Below are positions 17,037 to 25,839 of a stretch of 64,000 nt of DNA, one piece after another. The position numbers were made by a program, and so were the translations under genes. Each line of letters begins with the position of its first letter. Positions within the stretch are counted from its first letter, which is position 1. This DNA is from Caballeronia sp. dw_19 (GTDB lineage: Bacteria > Pseudomonadota > Gammaproteobacteria > Burkholderiales > Burkholderiaceae): NCBI RefSeq assembly GCF_018449515.1, contig NZ_JAAVUQ010000044.1:1-64000 (forward strand), written 5' to 3'. The notes below the pieces were generated by a model, which saw nothing but the letters and a program-made list of their open reading frames with translations, made no database searches and had not been told where the DNA came from.

Positions 17037-19121
17037 ATGGCAGTGGACTACACGACTCGCGACGGCATCGCCGTTATTACGCTGAACAATCCGCCGGTGA
17101 ATGGCCTCGGGTTTTCCACCCGGCTTGGGCTTGTCGAGGGCGTTGAAAAAGCGCAGGCGGACGCGTCCGTCAGCGCGATCGTGATCATCGGCGCGGGCAA
17201 GGCGTTTTCCGGCGGCGCCGATATCACCGAATTCAACACGCCCAAGGCGACCCAGGAACCCACGCTGCACACGGTCATCAAGGCCGTTGAAGGCAGCACA
17301 AAGCCTGTCGTGGCCGCAATCCACAGCGTGGCAATGGGCGGCGGACTCGAACTGGCGCTGGGCGCGCATTATCGGGTGGCGTCGGCGGGGGCGCAGATCG
17401 CGTTGCCCGAAGTCAAGCTCGGCATCCTGCCGGGCGCAGGCGGCACGCAGCGCTTGCCGCGCGCGGTCGGCCTGGAAACGGCGCTGAACATGATTGTGTC
17501 GGGCGCGCCGGTGATGTCGGAGAAATTGGCCGGAACTGGTTTATTCGATCACATGGCGCAAGGCGATCTGCTCGACGAAGCCGTCAAATTCGCGCAAAAA
17601 GTGGGCGCGCAAAGCGGCCCGCATCCGAAGGTTCGCGATCGCAAGATCGAGCATCTGAACGCTGAAGGGTTTATCCAGTTCGCACGTAACGGCGTCACGC
17701 CGCTGGCGAAGAACTTTCCGGCGCCGCTCAAATGTATCGATGCAGTGGAAGCCGGCGTGAAGCTCGGTTTCGATAAAGGCCTGGCCGTCGAACGCGAATG
17801 TTTCGTGGCGCTGGTGCAAACGCCCGAGAGCCATGCGCTGCGCCACGCCTTCTTCGGCGAACGCGCGGCGAGCAAGATTCCCGACGTGCCTTCGTCCACA
17901 CCCGTGCGCAAGATCGAACGCGTTGGCGTGATCGGCGCGGGGACGATGGGCGGCGGTATCGCCATGAATTTCGTCAATGCGGGACTGCCGGTGACGCTGC
18001 TGGAGACGAAGCAGGAAGCGCTGGACCGTGGGCTTGCCACTATCCGCAAGAACTACGAAAGCGCCGTGAAAAAGGGCCGTCTGACTGCCGAGAAACTGGA
18101 AGAACGCATGGCGCTGATCACGCCTACGCTCGCCTATGAGGACCTCAAGGACGCCGACCTGATCATCGAAGCGGTGTTCGAAGAACTCGGCGTGAAAGAG
18201 CAGGTGTTTTCGAAACTCGATCAGGTCGCGAAGAAGGGTGCGATCCTGGCATCGAATACGTCTACGCTCGATGTCGACAAGATTGCAGCGTTCACCAAAC
18301 GTCCCGAAGACGTGGTCGGCATGCACTTCTTCAGCCCGGCCAACGTGATGAAGCTGCTGGAAGTCGTGCGCGGCGCGAAGACATCGAAAGACGTGCTCGC
18401 CACCGTCATGCAACTCGCGAAGAAAATCAAGAAGACGGCCGTGGTGTCGGGCGTCTGCGATGGTTTTATCGGCAACCGGATGATCGAGCAGTATCTTCGC
18501 CAGGCGCTTTTCATGCTCGAAGAAGGCGCGTTGCCGGCGCAAGTGGATCGCGCGATCGAAAAATTCGGCTTCGCGATGGGACCGTTCCGCATGAGTGACC
18601 TCGCGGGCAATGACATTGGCTGGGCGATTCGCAAACGGCGTTATCAAGAGAAGCCCGATCTGAAGTATTCGAAGATCGCGGACCGCTTGTGCGAGACCGG
18701 GCGCTTCGGACAGAAGACCGGTGCGGGGTGGTACGACTACAAGGCAGGGGACCGCACGGCGCATCCGTCGAAGATTGTCGACGACATGATCGTTGCGTAT
18801 TCGAAGGAACAGGACGTCACGCGCCGCAAGATTTCTGACGATGAGATTGTCGAACGGCTGGTGTTCGCGCTCGTGAACGAAGGTGCGCTGATCCTGGAAG
18901 AAGGGATTGCATCGAAGGCGTCAGACATCGACATGGTCTACCTGACCGGTTACGGTTTCCCGCTGTATCGCGGCGGACCGATGCTGTATGCGGATACGGT
19001 CGGCCTGTACAACGTCGAGCGCGCGATGCGCAAGTATGGGGCCCAAGCCAACGGCGATGCATGGAAGCCCGCGGCGCGCGTGACCGAACTGGCCGCAGAA
19101 GGACGCGGCTTTAACAGCTAG
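17037..19121 (+). CDS. Bifunctional enoyl-CoA hydratase / 3-hydroxyacyl-CoA dehydrogenase
   Basis: 694 aa from the ATG at 17037, with GGAGGT six bases upstream; the frame extends to 16908 but that crosses the promoter. Domain order is that of FadB/FadJ: an N-terminal crotonase domain with catalytic Glu105 (GGGLELA) and Glu125 (LPEVKLG), then a NAD-binding hydroxyacyl-CoA dehydrogenase domain starting with VGVIGAGTMGGG around residue 300, and two C-terminal HAD domains. It performs the two middle steps of beta-oxidation. Together with the thiolase at 19872 it could complete a beta-oxidation round. FadB and FadJ subtypes cannot be separated with confidence here. Confidence 0.95.
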   Translation: MAVDYTTRDGIAVITLNNPPVNGLGFSTRLGLVEGVEKAQADASVSAIVIIGAGKAFSGGADITEFNTPKATQEPTLHTVIKAVEGSTKPVVAAIHSVAMGGGLELALGAHYRVASAGAQIALPEVKLGILPGAGGTQRLPRAVGLETALNMIVSGAPVMSEKLAGTGLFDHMAQGDLLDEAVKFAQKVGAQSGPHPKVRDRKIEHLNAEGFIQFARNGVTPLAKNFPAPLKCIDAVEAGVKLGFDKGLAVERECFVALVQTPESHALRHAFFGERAASKIPDVPSSTPVRKIERVGVIGAGTMGGGIAMNFVNAGLPVTLLETKQEALDRGLATIRKNYESAVKKGRLTAEKLEERMALITPTLAYEDLKDADLIIEAVFEELGVKEQVFSKLDQVAKKGAILASNTSTLDVDKIAAFTKRPEDVVGMHFFSPANVMKLLEVVRGAKTSKDVLATVMQLAKKIKKTAVVSGVCDGFIGNRMIEQYLRQALFMLEEGALPAQVDRAIEKFGFAMGPFRMSDLAGNDIGWAIRKRRYQEKPDLKYSKIADRLCETGRFGQKTGAGWYDYKAGDRTAHPSKIVDDMIVAYSKEQDVTRRKISDDEIVERLVFALVNEGALILEEGIASKASDIDMVYLTGYGFPLYRGGPMLYADTVGLYNVERAMRKYGAQANGDAWKPAARVTELAAEGRGFNS

Positions 19122-19155
19122 ATTCAACAGCTAGACACAACCGGTGAGATTCGCG

Positions 19156-19782
19156 ATGAAAGGCGCTGACGAAGTCCTGCTTGTGATCGATGTCCAGAAT
19201 GATTTCATGCCTCGCGGCGCGTTGCCGGTCGCTCATGGCGATGAAGTCGTGCCCGTGATCAACCGCCTCGCGCGTGCGTTTTCGCATGTGGTGGTGACAC
19301 AGGACTGGCATCCGGCGAAGCACGTTTCCTTCGCCGAGAATCACGCGGGGCGCGCGCCTTTCGACATGGCCACGCTGAGCTATGGCCAGCAGGTTTTGTG
19401 GCCGACCCATTGTGTGCAGGACACGGACGGCGCGGCGCTGCATCGCGATCTGGACGTGCCGCACGCGCGGCTGGTGATCCGCAAGGGTCATCACGTGGAC
19501 GTCGATAGTTATTCGGCCTTCATGGAGGCTGATCGCACGACGCCGACGGGCCTCACGGGTTATCTCCGCGATGTCGGCGCGAAGCGGGTCTATTGCTGCG
19601 GGCTGGCGACGGATTATTGCGTCGCGTGGTCGGCGCTCGATGCACGCAGCGCGGGTTTCGAAGCGGTCGTTATCGACGATGCCTGTCGCGCGATCGACCT
19701 CGACGGCTCGCTTGCGCGCGCGTGGGAGCAGATGACGGCAGCGGGTGTATCGCGAATCGGATCGACGGACTTGCTACGCTGA
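19156..19782 (+). CDS. pncA: Nicotinamidase (pyrazinamidase)
   Basis: 208 aa from the ATG at 19156, which has GGTGAG seven bases upstream; a GTG at 19144 would add four residues. Isochorismatase-fold amidase converting nicotinamide to nicotinate in NAD salvage. The catalytic triad is visible: Asp12 in VIDVQNDF, Lys110 in VIRKGHH and Cys155 in TDYCVAW; Asp50 and His52 (TQDWHP) are metal ligands. It sits 34 bp after the bifunctional beta-oxidation gene on the same strand and 89 bp before a thiolase, an unusual place for this gene; co-transcription is likely. Confidence 0.93.
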   Translation: MKGADEVLLVIDVQNDFMPRGALPVAHGDEVVPVINRLARAFSHVVVTQDWHPAKHVSFAENHAGRAPFDMATLSYGQQVLWPTHCVQDTDGAALHRDLDVPHARLVIRKGHHVDVDSYSAFMEADRTTPTGLTGYLRDVGAKRVYCCGLATDYCVAWSALDARSAGFEAVVIDDACRAIDLDGSLARAWEQMTAAGVSRIGSTDLLR

Positions 19783-19871
19783 ACGGCAGGTTGAACTAGC
19801 GGGCTTAATTTAAAAGCCGCCGGGTTTAGCCAAATGAACCAACACTATTCGTATTCGAAGTGGAGACAAGC

Positions 19872-21050
19872 ATGACTGACGCGGTAATCGTATCGACGGC
19901 ACGCACGGGCCTCGCCAAATCCTGGCGCGGCGCATTCAACATGACCCACGGCGCGACGCTCGGCGGGCATGCCACGCAAGCGGCCGTGGCGCGTGCGGGC
20001 ATTGACCCGGCGCGTGTGGAAGACGTGATCATGGGATGCGCGAATCCGGAAGGCGCGACCGGCATGAACATCGCGCGGCAGATTGCGTTGCGCGCGGGTT
20101 TGCCGGTCAGCGTGGCGGGTATGACCGTGAACCGCTTTTGCTCGTCGGGGCTGCAGACGATCGCGCTGGCGGCACAACGCGTGATCGCTGGCGAGGGCGA
20201 TGTCTATGTGGCCGGCGGCGTGGAATCCATCTCGTGCGTGCAGAACGAGATGAACCAGCACATGCTCTTCGATGGCTGGCTCAAACAACACAGGCCCGCC
20301 ATCTACTGGTCGATGCTGCAGACGGCCGAGAACGTCGCCAAGCGTTACGAGATATCGAAAGAACGGCAGGACGAGTACGGCGTGCAATCGCAATTGCGCG
20401 CCGCTGCGGCGCAAGCGGCAGGCAAGTTCAATGACGAAATCGCGCCTATCACGGTACTGGCCGGTGTCGCCGATAAAGCCACGGGCCGCATGTTCACGAA
20501 GGAAGTCACGCTGTCCGCCGATGAAGGCATTCGCGCTGATACGACGCTCGAAGGGGTATCGAAGATTCGCACCGCGATGCCCGGCGGCGTGGTCACGGCG
20601 GGCAATGCAAGCCAGTTCTCCGACGGCGCGTCCGCATGTGTGGTGATGAACGCTACGCTGGCAGAGAAAGAAGGGCTGAAGCCGCTGGGGATTTTCCGGG
20701 GGTTTGCGGTCGCCGGATGCGAGCCGGATGAAATGGGTATTGGCCCCGTGTTCGCCGTGCCCAAGCTGTTGAAGAAAGCGGGCCTCAAGGTCAGCGATAT
20801 CGACCTGTGGGAACTGAACGAAGCGTTCGCCGTGCAGGTGCTGTATTGCCGCGACACGTTGGGAATCCCGGCTGACCGCCTGAACGTGAACGGCGGCGCA
20901 ATTGCGGTGGGGCATCCATACGGCGTGTCGGGCGCGCGGCTCACGGGGCATGCGTTGATCGAAGGCAAGCGGCGCGGCGCGAAGTTTGTCGTGGTGACGA
21001 TGTGCATTGGCGGCGGGCAGGGCGCGGCCGGGTTGTTTGAAGTAGTGTGA
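19872..21050 (+). CDS. Acetyl-CoA acyltransferase (thiolase)
   Basis: 392 aa from the ATG at 19872 with GGAGAC just upstream. Thiolase superfamily: the acyl-carrying nucleophile is Cys90 in NRFCSSG; NEAFAVQ, His348 in AVGHPYGVSGAR and Cys378 in TMCIGGGQG complete the active site. It thiolytically cleaves 3-ketoacyl-CoA (or runs in the biosynthetic direction). Context with the bifunctional hydratase/dehydrogenase points to beta-oxidation (FadA/FadI role), although acetoacetyl-CoA thiolases look similar. Confidence 0.93.
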   Translation: MTDAVIVSTARTGLAKSWRGAFNMTHGATLGGHATQAAVARAGIDPARVEDVIMGCANPEGATGMNIARQIALRAGLPVSVAGMTVNRFCSSGLQTIALAAQRVIAGEGDVYVAGGVESISCVQNEMNQHMLFDGWLKQHRPAIYWSMLQTAENVAKRYEISKERQDEYGVQSQLRAAAAQAAGKFNDEIAPITVLAGVADKATGRMFTKEVTLSADEGIRADTTLEGVSKIRTAMPGGVVTAGNASQFSDGASACVVMNATLAEKEGLKPLGIFRGFAVAGCEPDEMGIGPVFAVPKLLKKAGLKVSDIDLWELNEAFAVQVLYCRDTLGIPADRLNVNGGAIAVGHPYGVSGARLTGHALIEGKRRGAKFVVVTMCIGGGQGAAGLFEVV

Positions 21051-21126
21051 TTTTGACCGGTCGCCCGGCGTTTTTGATACGCTTGGGCGATCGGCATAAA
21101 TCATTCGCTACATTCAGGAGCCTGTC

Positions 21127-21429
21127 TTGCTACGTCACATCGTCATGTGGAAGTTGAAGGAAAGCGCCGAGGGCGGCACTCGCGCTGAAAACATCATCAA
21201 ACTGAAAGCCAAACTCGAAAGCTGCCGCAGCATCGTTTCGGGCCAAGGCCACTTCGAAGTAGGCGTTGCGCAACCCGGTTTTGAGGCCACCTGCGACGTG
21301 ATCCTCGTCTCCGACTTCGACAATCCCGAAGCCCTTCAAGCCTATCAGGTCCACCCGAAGCATCTGGCGATCAAGGACTTCGTTGCAGCGGTACGTGAGT
21401 CGCGTCAATGCATCGATTACGAAGTCTGA
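21127..21429 (+). CDS. Dabb family (stress-responsive alpha/beta-barrel) protein
   Basis: 100 aa beginning at a TTG codon. AGGAG at 21115-21119 is seven bases before it, and the resulting start MLRHIVMWKLK is the conserved Dabb N-terminus, so the TTG is preferred over the ATG at 21145. Dabb domains form dimeric ferredoxin-like barrels; members include polyketide and olivetolic-acid cyclases and many of unknown function. It is followed at 5 bp by the thioesterase gene, so the pair is probably co-translated. No catalytic role can be assigned. Confidence 0.85.
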   Translation: MLRHIVMWKLKESAEGGTRAENIIKLKAKLESCRSIVSGQGHFEVGVAQPGFEATCDVILVSDFDNPEALQAYQVHPKHLAIKDFVAAVRESRQCIDYEV

Positions 21430-21433
21430 GACC

Positions 21434-21898
21434 ATGACCGATTTCTCCATACTCCCTGAAAGCCCGTTCGTCGATTCGCTCGGCGTGCAGCTCATCTCCG
21501 CCGAAGATGGCGCGAGCGAAGTACTGTTGCCGCTGACCGGCACGCATATGAACACCTGGGGCATTGCACATGGCGGCGTGACCATGACGCTTGCCGACGT
21601 CGCCCTCGCGATGGCCGCGCGCAGTCTCGCCGGCGACGGTATCGGCGTGGTCACCGTCGAAATGAAAGTCAATTTCATGCAACCGGGCCGCGGTGAACTC
21701 CGCGCGTTTGCCCGCGTGCTGCATCGCTCCACCACCATGGCGTATTGCGAAGGCGAAATCCGAGACAGCGAAGGCCATTTCGTCGCAAAAGCGCTCGGCA
21801 CCTTCAAATACATGCGCAAGCTCGCCGTCGGCCGCGACATCGTGCAGCAACGCATCCGTTCAGATCCGTCCGCCACACCCGGTCCCAGCGACGCCTGA
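21434..21898 (+). CDS. PaaI-type hotdog-fold thioesterase
   Basis: 154 aa from the ATG at 21434. The hotdog motif HMNTWGIAHGGVTMTLAD with the following AVEMKVNF-like strand (VTVEMKVNFMQPG) identifies the acyl-CoA thioesterase superfamily (PaaI/YbgC side). It would release free acids from CoA thioesters, in keeping with the surrounding acyl-CoA genes. The gene starts 4 bp after the Dabb stop and ends 59 bp before the reductase gene. Substrate unknown. Confidence 0.87.
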   Translation: MTDFSILPESPFVDSLGVQLISAEDGASEVLLPLTGTHMNTWGIAHGGVTMTLADVALAMAARSLAGDGIGVVTVEMKVNFMQPGRGELRAFARVLHRSTTMAYCEGEIRDSEGHFVAKALGTFKYMRKLAVGRDIVQQRIRSDPSATPGPSDA

Positions 21899-21957
21899 CG
21901 CCGTTACTAGCGCACGTTGCCCCCTGATTTATCCCCGGACCGCACAGGAGTATCACG

Positions 21958-22965
21958 ATGTCAGAACACAACTCAATCAATCGCCAGATCCTCCTCGTTT
22001 CGCGCCCCCAAGGCGCGGCAAGCGTCGATAACTTCAAACTCGTCGAGACTCCGCTTGCGCCGCTAGCCGAGGGGCAATTGCGCGTGCGCAATCATTTCCT
22101 CTCGCTCGATCCGTACATGCGCGGCCGTATGGACGACTCGAAGTCGTACGCCGCATCGCAACCGCTCAACGAGGTGATGATCGGCGGGACCGTGGGCGAA
22201 GTGGTGGAATCGAAGAATCCGAAGTTTGCGATCGGCGACAAAGTGGTCGGGGCATACGGCTGGCAGGAATTCGGCACGTCGGATGGGAAGGGCCTGCGTA
22301 AAGTCGACGACACCCTTATCCCGCTTTCAACCTATCTCGGCCCGGTCGGCATGCCCGGCGTGACCGCATGGCTTGGGCTCAACAAGATCATCGCGCCGAA
22401 AGCGGGTGAAACGGTTGTGGTCAGCGCGGCGAGCGGCGCGGTGGGAAGCGTCGTCGGCCAGTTGGCGAAAGCGGCGGGCTGCCGCGCGGTGGGCATCGCG
22501 GGCGGGGCGGACAAATGCCGCTACGTCACCGAGACGCTCGGTTTCGACGCATGCGTCGACTACAAGGCCGGCAACCTCCATGACGACCTCAAGGCGGCGT
22601 TGCCCAACGGTGCCGACGGTTACTTCGAAAATGTCGGCGGCGAGATACTGGACGAGGTTCTGTCACGGATGAACGCGTTCGGCCGGATTGCGTTGTGCGG
22701 GATGATCGCAAGTTACGACGGTTCGCCGATGCCGCTCAAAAAACCTGCTCTGCTACTCACGCAGCGCTTGAAGGTGCAGGGTTTTATCGTCAGCGAATCG
22801 CCGGAAGTGTGGCCCGAGGCGCTCGCGCAACTCGGCGGGCTGGTTGCGCAGAAGAAGCTGCAATATCGCGAGACCATTGCGCAGGGCCTGGAAAATGCGC
22901 CGGAGGCTTTTCTCGGATTGCTCAAAGGCAAGAACTTCGGCAAGCAGCTCGTCAAGCTGATCTGA
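21958..22965 (+). CDS. MDR-family NADP-dependent oxidoreductase (CurA-like)
   Basis: 335 aa. Zinc-free medium-chain dehydrogenase/reductase of the leukotriene B4 12-hydroxydehydrogenase/CurA group: N-terminal FLSLDPYMRGRM, the AASGAVGSVVGQLAK nucleotide-binding loop near residue 155 and the KFVTETLGF-like segment (CRYVTETLGFDA). Such enzymes reduce the alkenal/enone double bond of alpha,beta-unsaturated carbonyls with NADPH. AGGAG stands eight bases upstream of the ATG. It is part of the same-strand block with the SDR 34 bp downstream. Confidence 0.9.
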   Translation: MSEHNSINRQILLVSRPQGAASVDNFKLVETPLAPLAEGQLRVRNHFLSLDPYMRGRMDDSKSYAASQPLNEVMIGGTVGEVVESKNPKFAIGDKVVGAYGWQEFGTSDGKGLRKVDDTLIPLSTYLGPVGMPGVTAWLGLNKIIAPKAGETVVVSAASGAVGSVVGQLAKAAGCRAVGIAGGADKCRYVTETLGFDACVDYKAGNLHDDLKAALPNGADGYFENVGGEILDEVLSRMNAFGRIALCGMIASYDGSPMPLKKPALLLTQRLKVQGFIVSESPEVWPEALAQLGGLVAQKKLQYRETIAQGLENAPEAFLGLLKGKNFGKQLVKLI

Positions 22966-22999
22966 ACGTTCGAAATCCAAAAGAGAGAAAGGAGACGCA

Positions 23000-23863
23000 G
23001 TGGATCAGTTCGACGGCAAAGTGGCCGTGATCACGGGCGCCGGCAGCGGTTTTGGCCGCGAGTTTGCATTGAAGGGCGCGGCGCTGGGCATGAAGCTCGT
23101 ACTCGCCGATGTCGATGTGAAAGGCCTCGCGGAAACGGTGGAAATCGCGCGCGGTTTGGGCGCTGAAGCGCTCGGCGTGCCCACTGATGTCGCCGATGCC
23201 ACGCAAGTCGATGCGCTTGCACGCACGACTATCGATACCTACTGCGCCGTGCATCTGCTCTTCAATAACGCGGGTGTCGGCACGGGCGGTTTCGTCTGGG
23301 AAAGCAGCGCGAACGACTGGGCGTGGGTGTTCGGCGTCAACGTAATGGGCGTGGCGAATGGCGTGCGCGCGTTCACGCCGTTGATGCTCGCGCAGCAAGA
23401 GCCGGCGCATATTGTCAACACGGCGTCGGTGGCGGGCTTGCTGTCGGCGCCGGGAATGGGCGTCTATAACGCATCGAAGCACGCGGTCGTCGCGTTGACG
23501 GAGACGCTGTATCACGACTTGAAGATCGTCGGCGGCCAGGTGGATTGTTCGTTGCTGTGTCCGGCATTCGTGCCGACAGGCATTGCGAACGCCGAGCGCG
23601 CGCGGCCCGAGGGCTTGCGTAATGACGAACCGCTGACGGCATCGCAGCGCATGGCCGGTAAGCAACTCACGAAGGCGGTGGAGAGCGGCAAGCTCAGCGC
23701 GAAACAGGTGGCGGAACTGACCTTCGACGCGGTGCGCGACCGGCGGTTTTACGTGCTGACGCATCCGAAGATCCTGGCGTCGGTGCAACTGCGTTTCGAT
23801 GACGTCGCGCAGTTGCGCAATCCGACCGATCCGTTGTCGTTGAAGCCGGAGGTGAAGGGGTAG
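23000..23863 (+). CDS. SDR-family oxidoreductase
   Basis: 287 aa, GTG start with AAAGGAGA five bases upstream. Classical short-chain dehydrogenase: ITGAGSGFGRE (TGxxxGxG) at residues 11-21, NNAGVG near 90, a serine in NTASVAG and the YNASK catalytic Tyr/Lys pair near 155-159. It oxidises or reduces an alcohol/ketone with NAD(P)H; the substrate is not predictable. An acidic residue after the second strand (LADVDVKG) favours NAD. Co-oriented with the MDR reductase. Confidence 0.9.
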   Translation: MDQFDGKVAVITGAGSGFGREFALKGAALGMKLVLADVDVKGLAETVEIARGLGAEALGVPTDVADATQVDALARTTIDTYCAVHLLFNNAGVGTGGFVWESSANDWAWVFGVNVMGVANGVRAFTPLMLAQQEPAHIVNTASVAGLLSAPGMGVYNASKHAVVALTETLYHDLKIVGGQVDCSLLCPAFVPTGIANAERARPEGLRNDEPLTASQRMAGKQLTKAVESGKLSAKQVAELTFDAVRDRRFYVLTHPKILASVQLRFDDVAQLRNPTDPLSLKPEVKG

Positions 23864-23905
23864 GAGGAGGGCATTGGCGAGCTGACGCCCCGAATTCGCC
23901 GCTCT

Positions 23906-24916
23906 ATGTCATCATCGCGAGCTTCCAACGCCCACCCATTCCCTGCTCTCATGCCGCTGAATCCTGCCATTGCACAGGTCATCGAACTCATCGCGAAGGC
24001 CAAGCGGCCGCCGTTCCACACGCTTTCGGCTTCCGCCGCGCGCGCTTCGTACGAGCGCAGCGCGTTGATTCTCGATATCGCGCCGGCCGCGATGTTCGAC
24101 GTCCACGAGCTCACCATCCCCACGCGTGATCAAGCGTCCATCCGCGCACGCCTTTATCACCCGGTCGAGCCCAACTGGGCAGCCCCTGCGCCTACGCTGG
24201 TCTACTTTCATGGCGGTGGGTTTGTGGTCGGTAGTATCGATACCCACGACTCGCTCTGCCGACGCCTCGCCGCTGACTCCGGTTGCGCGGTGGCATCGGT
24301 CGATTACCGGCTCGCACCCGAGCACAAGTTTCCAACCGCCGTGCACGATGCCTTCGACGCCCTCACGTGGCTTCACGCGCAAGCGGCGCCGCTGGGCCTC
24401 GACAGCGCGCGTTTCGCGGTCGGCGGTGATAGCGCGGGCGGCACGCTCGCGACGGTCGGCGCATTACTCGCCCGCGATACCGGCATCTCGCTGCGCCTCC
24501 AATTGCTGATTTATCCCGGCGTAAGCGCGCGGCAGGATACCCAATCGCATGCGCAATTCGGCGAGGGGTTCGTGTTGTCGGCGAAAACCATTCAGTGGTT
24601 TTTCGCGCAGTATCTACGCGACGATAAAGACCGCGACGACTGGCGTTTCGCCCCGCTGGACGCACGCGGGCCAGTGCCGGATTTCACCGGCGTTGCCCCC
24701 GCATGGATCGCCGCAGCCGATCACGATCCGCTCTTCGACGAAGACATAGCGTATGCGGCCAAGCTCGAAAGAGCGCATGTCCCGGTCGAACTGGTTCGCT
24801 ACGAAGGCATGACGCACGAGTTCTTCAAGATGGGCGGTTTTGTGCCGGAGGTAGCGAAAGCGCACGCGGACGCGGCAGATGCATTGCGTCGATACATGGA
24901 AGTCACAGAGCGATAG
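23906..24916 (+). CDS. Alpha/beta hydrolase, HSL-type esterase
   Basis: 336 aa from 23906; MPLNPAIAQ at 23951 (321 aa) resembles family starts better and neither has a clear ribosome-binding site. Hormone-sensitive-lipase (bacterial family IV) esterase: oxyanion-hole motif YFHGGGFVVGS, nucleophile in GGDSAGG, and Asp/His in ADHDPLFDED and GMTHEF. It hydrolyses short-chain esters in the cytoplasm and could feed acids to the acyl-CoA ligase upstream. It closes the plus-strand lipid block and is convergent with the NRDE gene. Confidence 0.9.
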   Translation: MSSSRASNAHPFPALMPLNPAIAQVIELIAKAKRPPFHTLSASAARASYERSALILDIAPAAMFDVHELTIPTRDQASIRARLYHPVEPNWAAPAPTLVYFHGGGFVVGSIDTHDSLCRRLAADSGCAVASVDYRLAPEHKFPTAVHDAFDALTWLHAQAAPLGLDSARFAVGGDSAGGTLATVGALLARDTGISLRLQLLIYPGVSARQDTQSHAQFGEGFVLSAKTIQWFFAQYLRDDKDRDDWRFAPLDARGPVPDFTGVAPAWIAAADHDPLFDEDIAYAAKLERAHVPVELVRYEGMTHEFFKMGGFVPEVAKAHADAADALRRYMEVTER

Positions 24917-24966
24917 AACCCGGCGCCGGGAGGGAGCTTTACGCGCGCAATCGGAACGCAACGATC

Positions 24967-25818
24967 CTAAGCCGCCCGCACGATCGTGAACGCATCGCTT
25001 CGTTCGAACGCGCCGGGACGTTTGATGTTATGCGAACCATCGTCGTCGCTGATTTCCTTGATTTGCACCGTCAAATCACCGCTCTTACCGTCAACCGCGG
25101 CCACGCGCAACGCCGTCGTGCTGCGCGTGCCATAACCCTCTGACTCAATAAACGCCGCCGACAACACGCGCTCGCGCTCAAGCGAGAGCCCGGTGGACGG
25201 CAGCAGATGGTCATCGGCGAGTTGGGGATTGCGCATGGTCTCGACCAGACTGTCCAGCGACGGCCGTTCATCGACGTGAAGCAGATCCCTCAGCGCATCG
25301 CGTTGCGCGACGAGCTTGGGCCACGGAGTATCGAGCAGACTATTCGACAACCCGTGAATACCGGGGTCAAGCAGGGAAGGCGGGGCATCGGCACGATTGC
25401 CGTACCAGGCCATTTCGCGCCGCGTGAAGTCGCCGACAACCAGATTGAACCCGTTGTACCGATGCCCGTCGCGGGCTATCGCGTCCAGATAGGCCATCGG
25501 CGCGACCGGTGCGCCGGATAAAAAGTCACTGACCAAAGTACCGCGAGTCGGAGCGTCAGGCCGTACTTCCGCCGGCGCCCGATAGTTCGTCAACGCGGCA
25601 AAACGGCCGTCGCGCGTGACGCCGAGCCAGGTTCCGCCGCCCGTCAGATCGCGTCCGGCGAGCACCCCCGGGGCGTTTTCCCACCAGTGCAACGGCTCGG
25701 TTTCACGATGAAAAAACTCGTCGCGATTCGCCGCAAGCGTGAGCAATGGGCGCTCAGCATCAGACGACGCCGCGTCCGGTTGCCAATGCGGTTGCCAATC
25801 GAAGACAATCAGGCACAT
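24967..25818 (-). CDS. NRDE (TANGO2-type) family protein
   Basis: 283 aa. The protein begins MCLIVFDWQPHWQ with Cys2, and carries the eponymous NRDE at residues 31-34 followed by FFHRETEPLHWW. The C-terminal half has GYGTRSTTAL. The family is homologous to eukaryotic TANGO2 and belongs to the Ntn-hydrolase-like fold; proposed roles include heme or lipid handling, but the biochemical function in bacteria is not established. It lies 21 bp after ygfZ on the same strand, so they are probably one operon. Confidence 0.88.
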   Translation of the reverse strand: MCLIVFDWQPHWQPDAASSDAERPLLTLAANRDEFFHRETEPLHWWENAPGVLAGRDLTGGGTWLGVTRDGRFAALTNYRAPAEVRPDAPTRGTLVSDFLSGAPVAPMAYLDAIARDGHRYNGFNLVVGDFTRREMAWYGNRADAPPSLLDPGIHGLSNSLLDTPWPKLVAQRDALRDLLHVDERPSLDSLVETMRNPQLADDHLLPSTGLSLERERVLSAAFIESEGYGTRSTTALRVAAVDGKSGDLTVQIKEISDDDGSHNIKRPGAFERSDAFTIVRAA

Positions 25819-25839
25819 GAGCGAACCGTCCGCAATGAA

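Noticed and set aside
22964..22971. GAACGTTC palindrome before the SDR gene as a second fatty-acid operator
   Set aside because: Centre spacing differs from the site at 16910 and it overlaps a stop codon; eight bases arise by chance.
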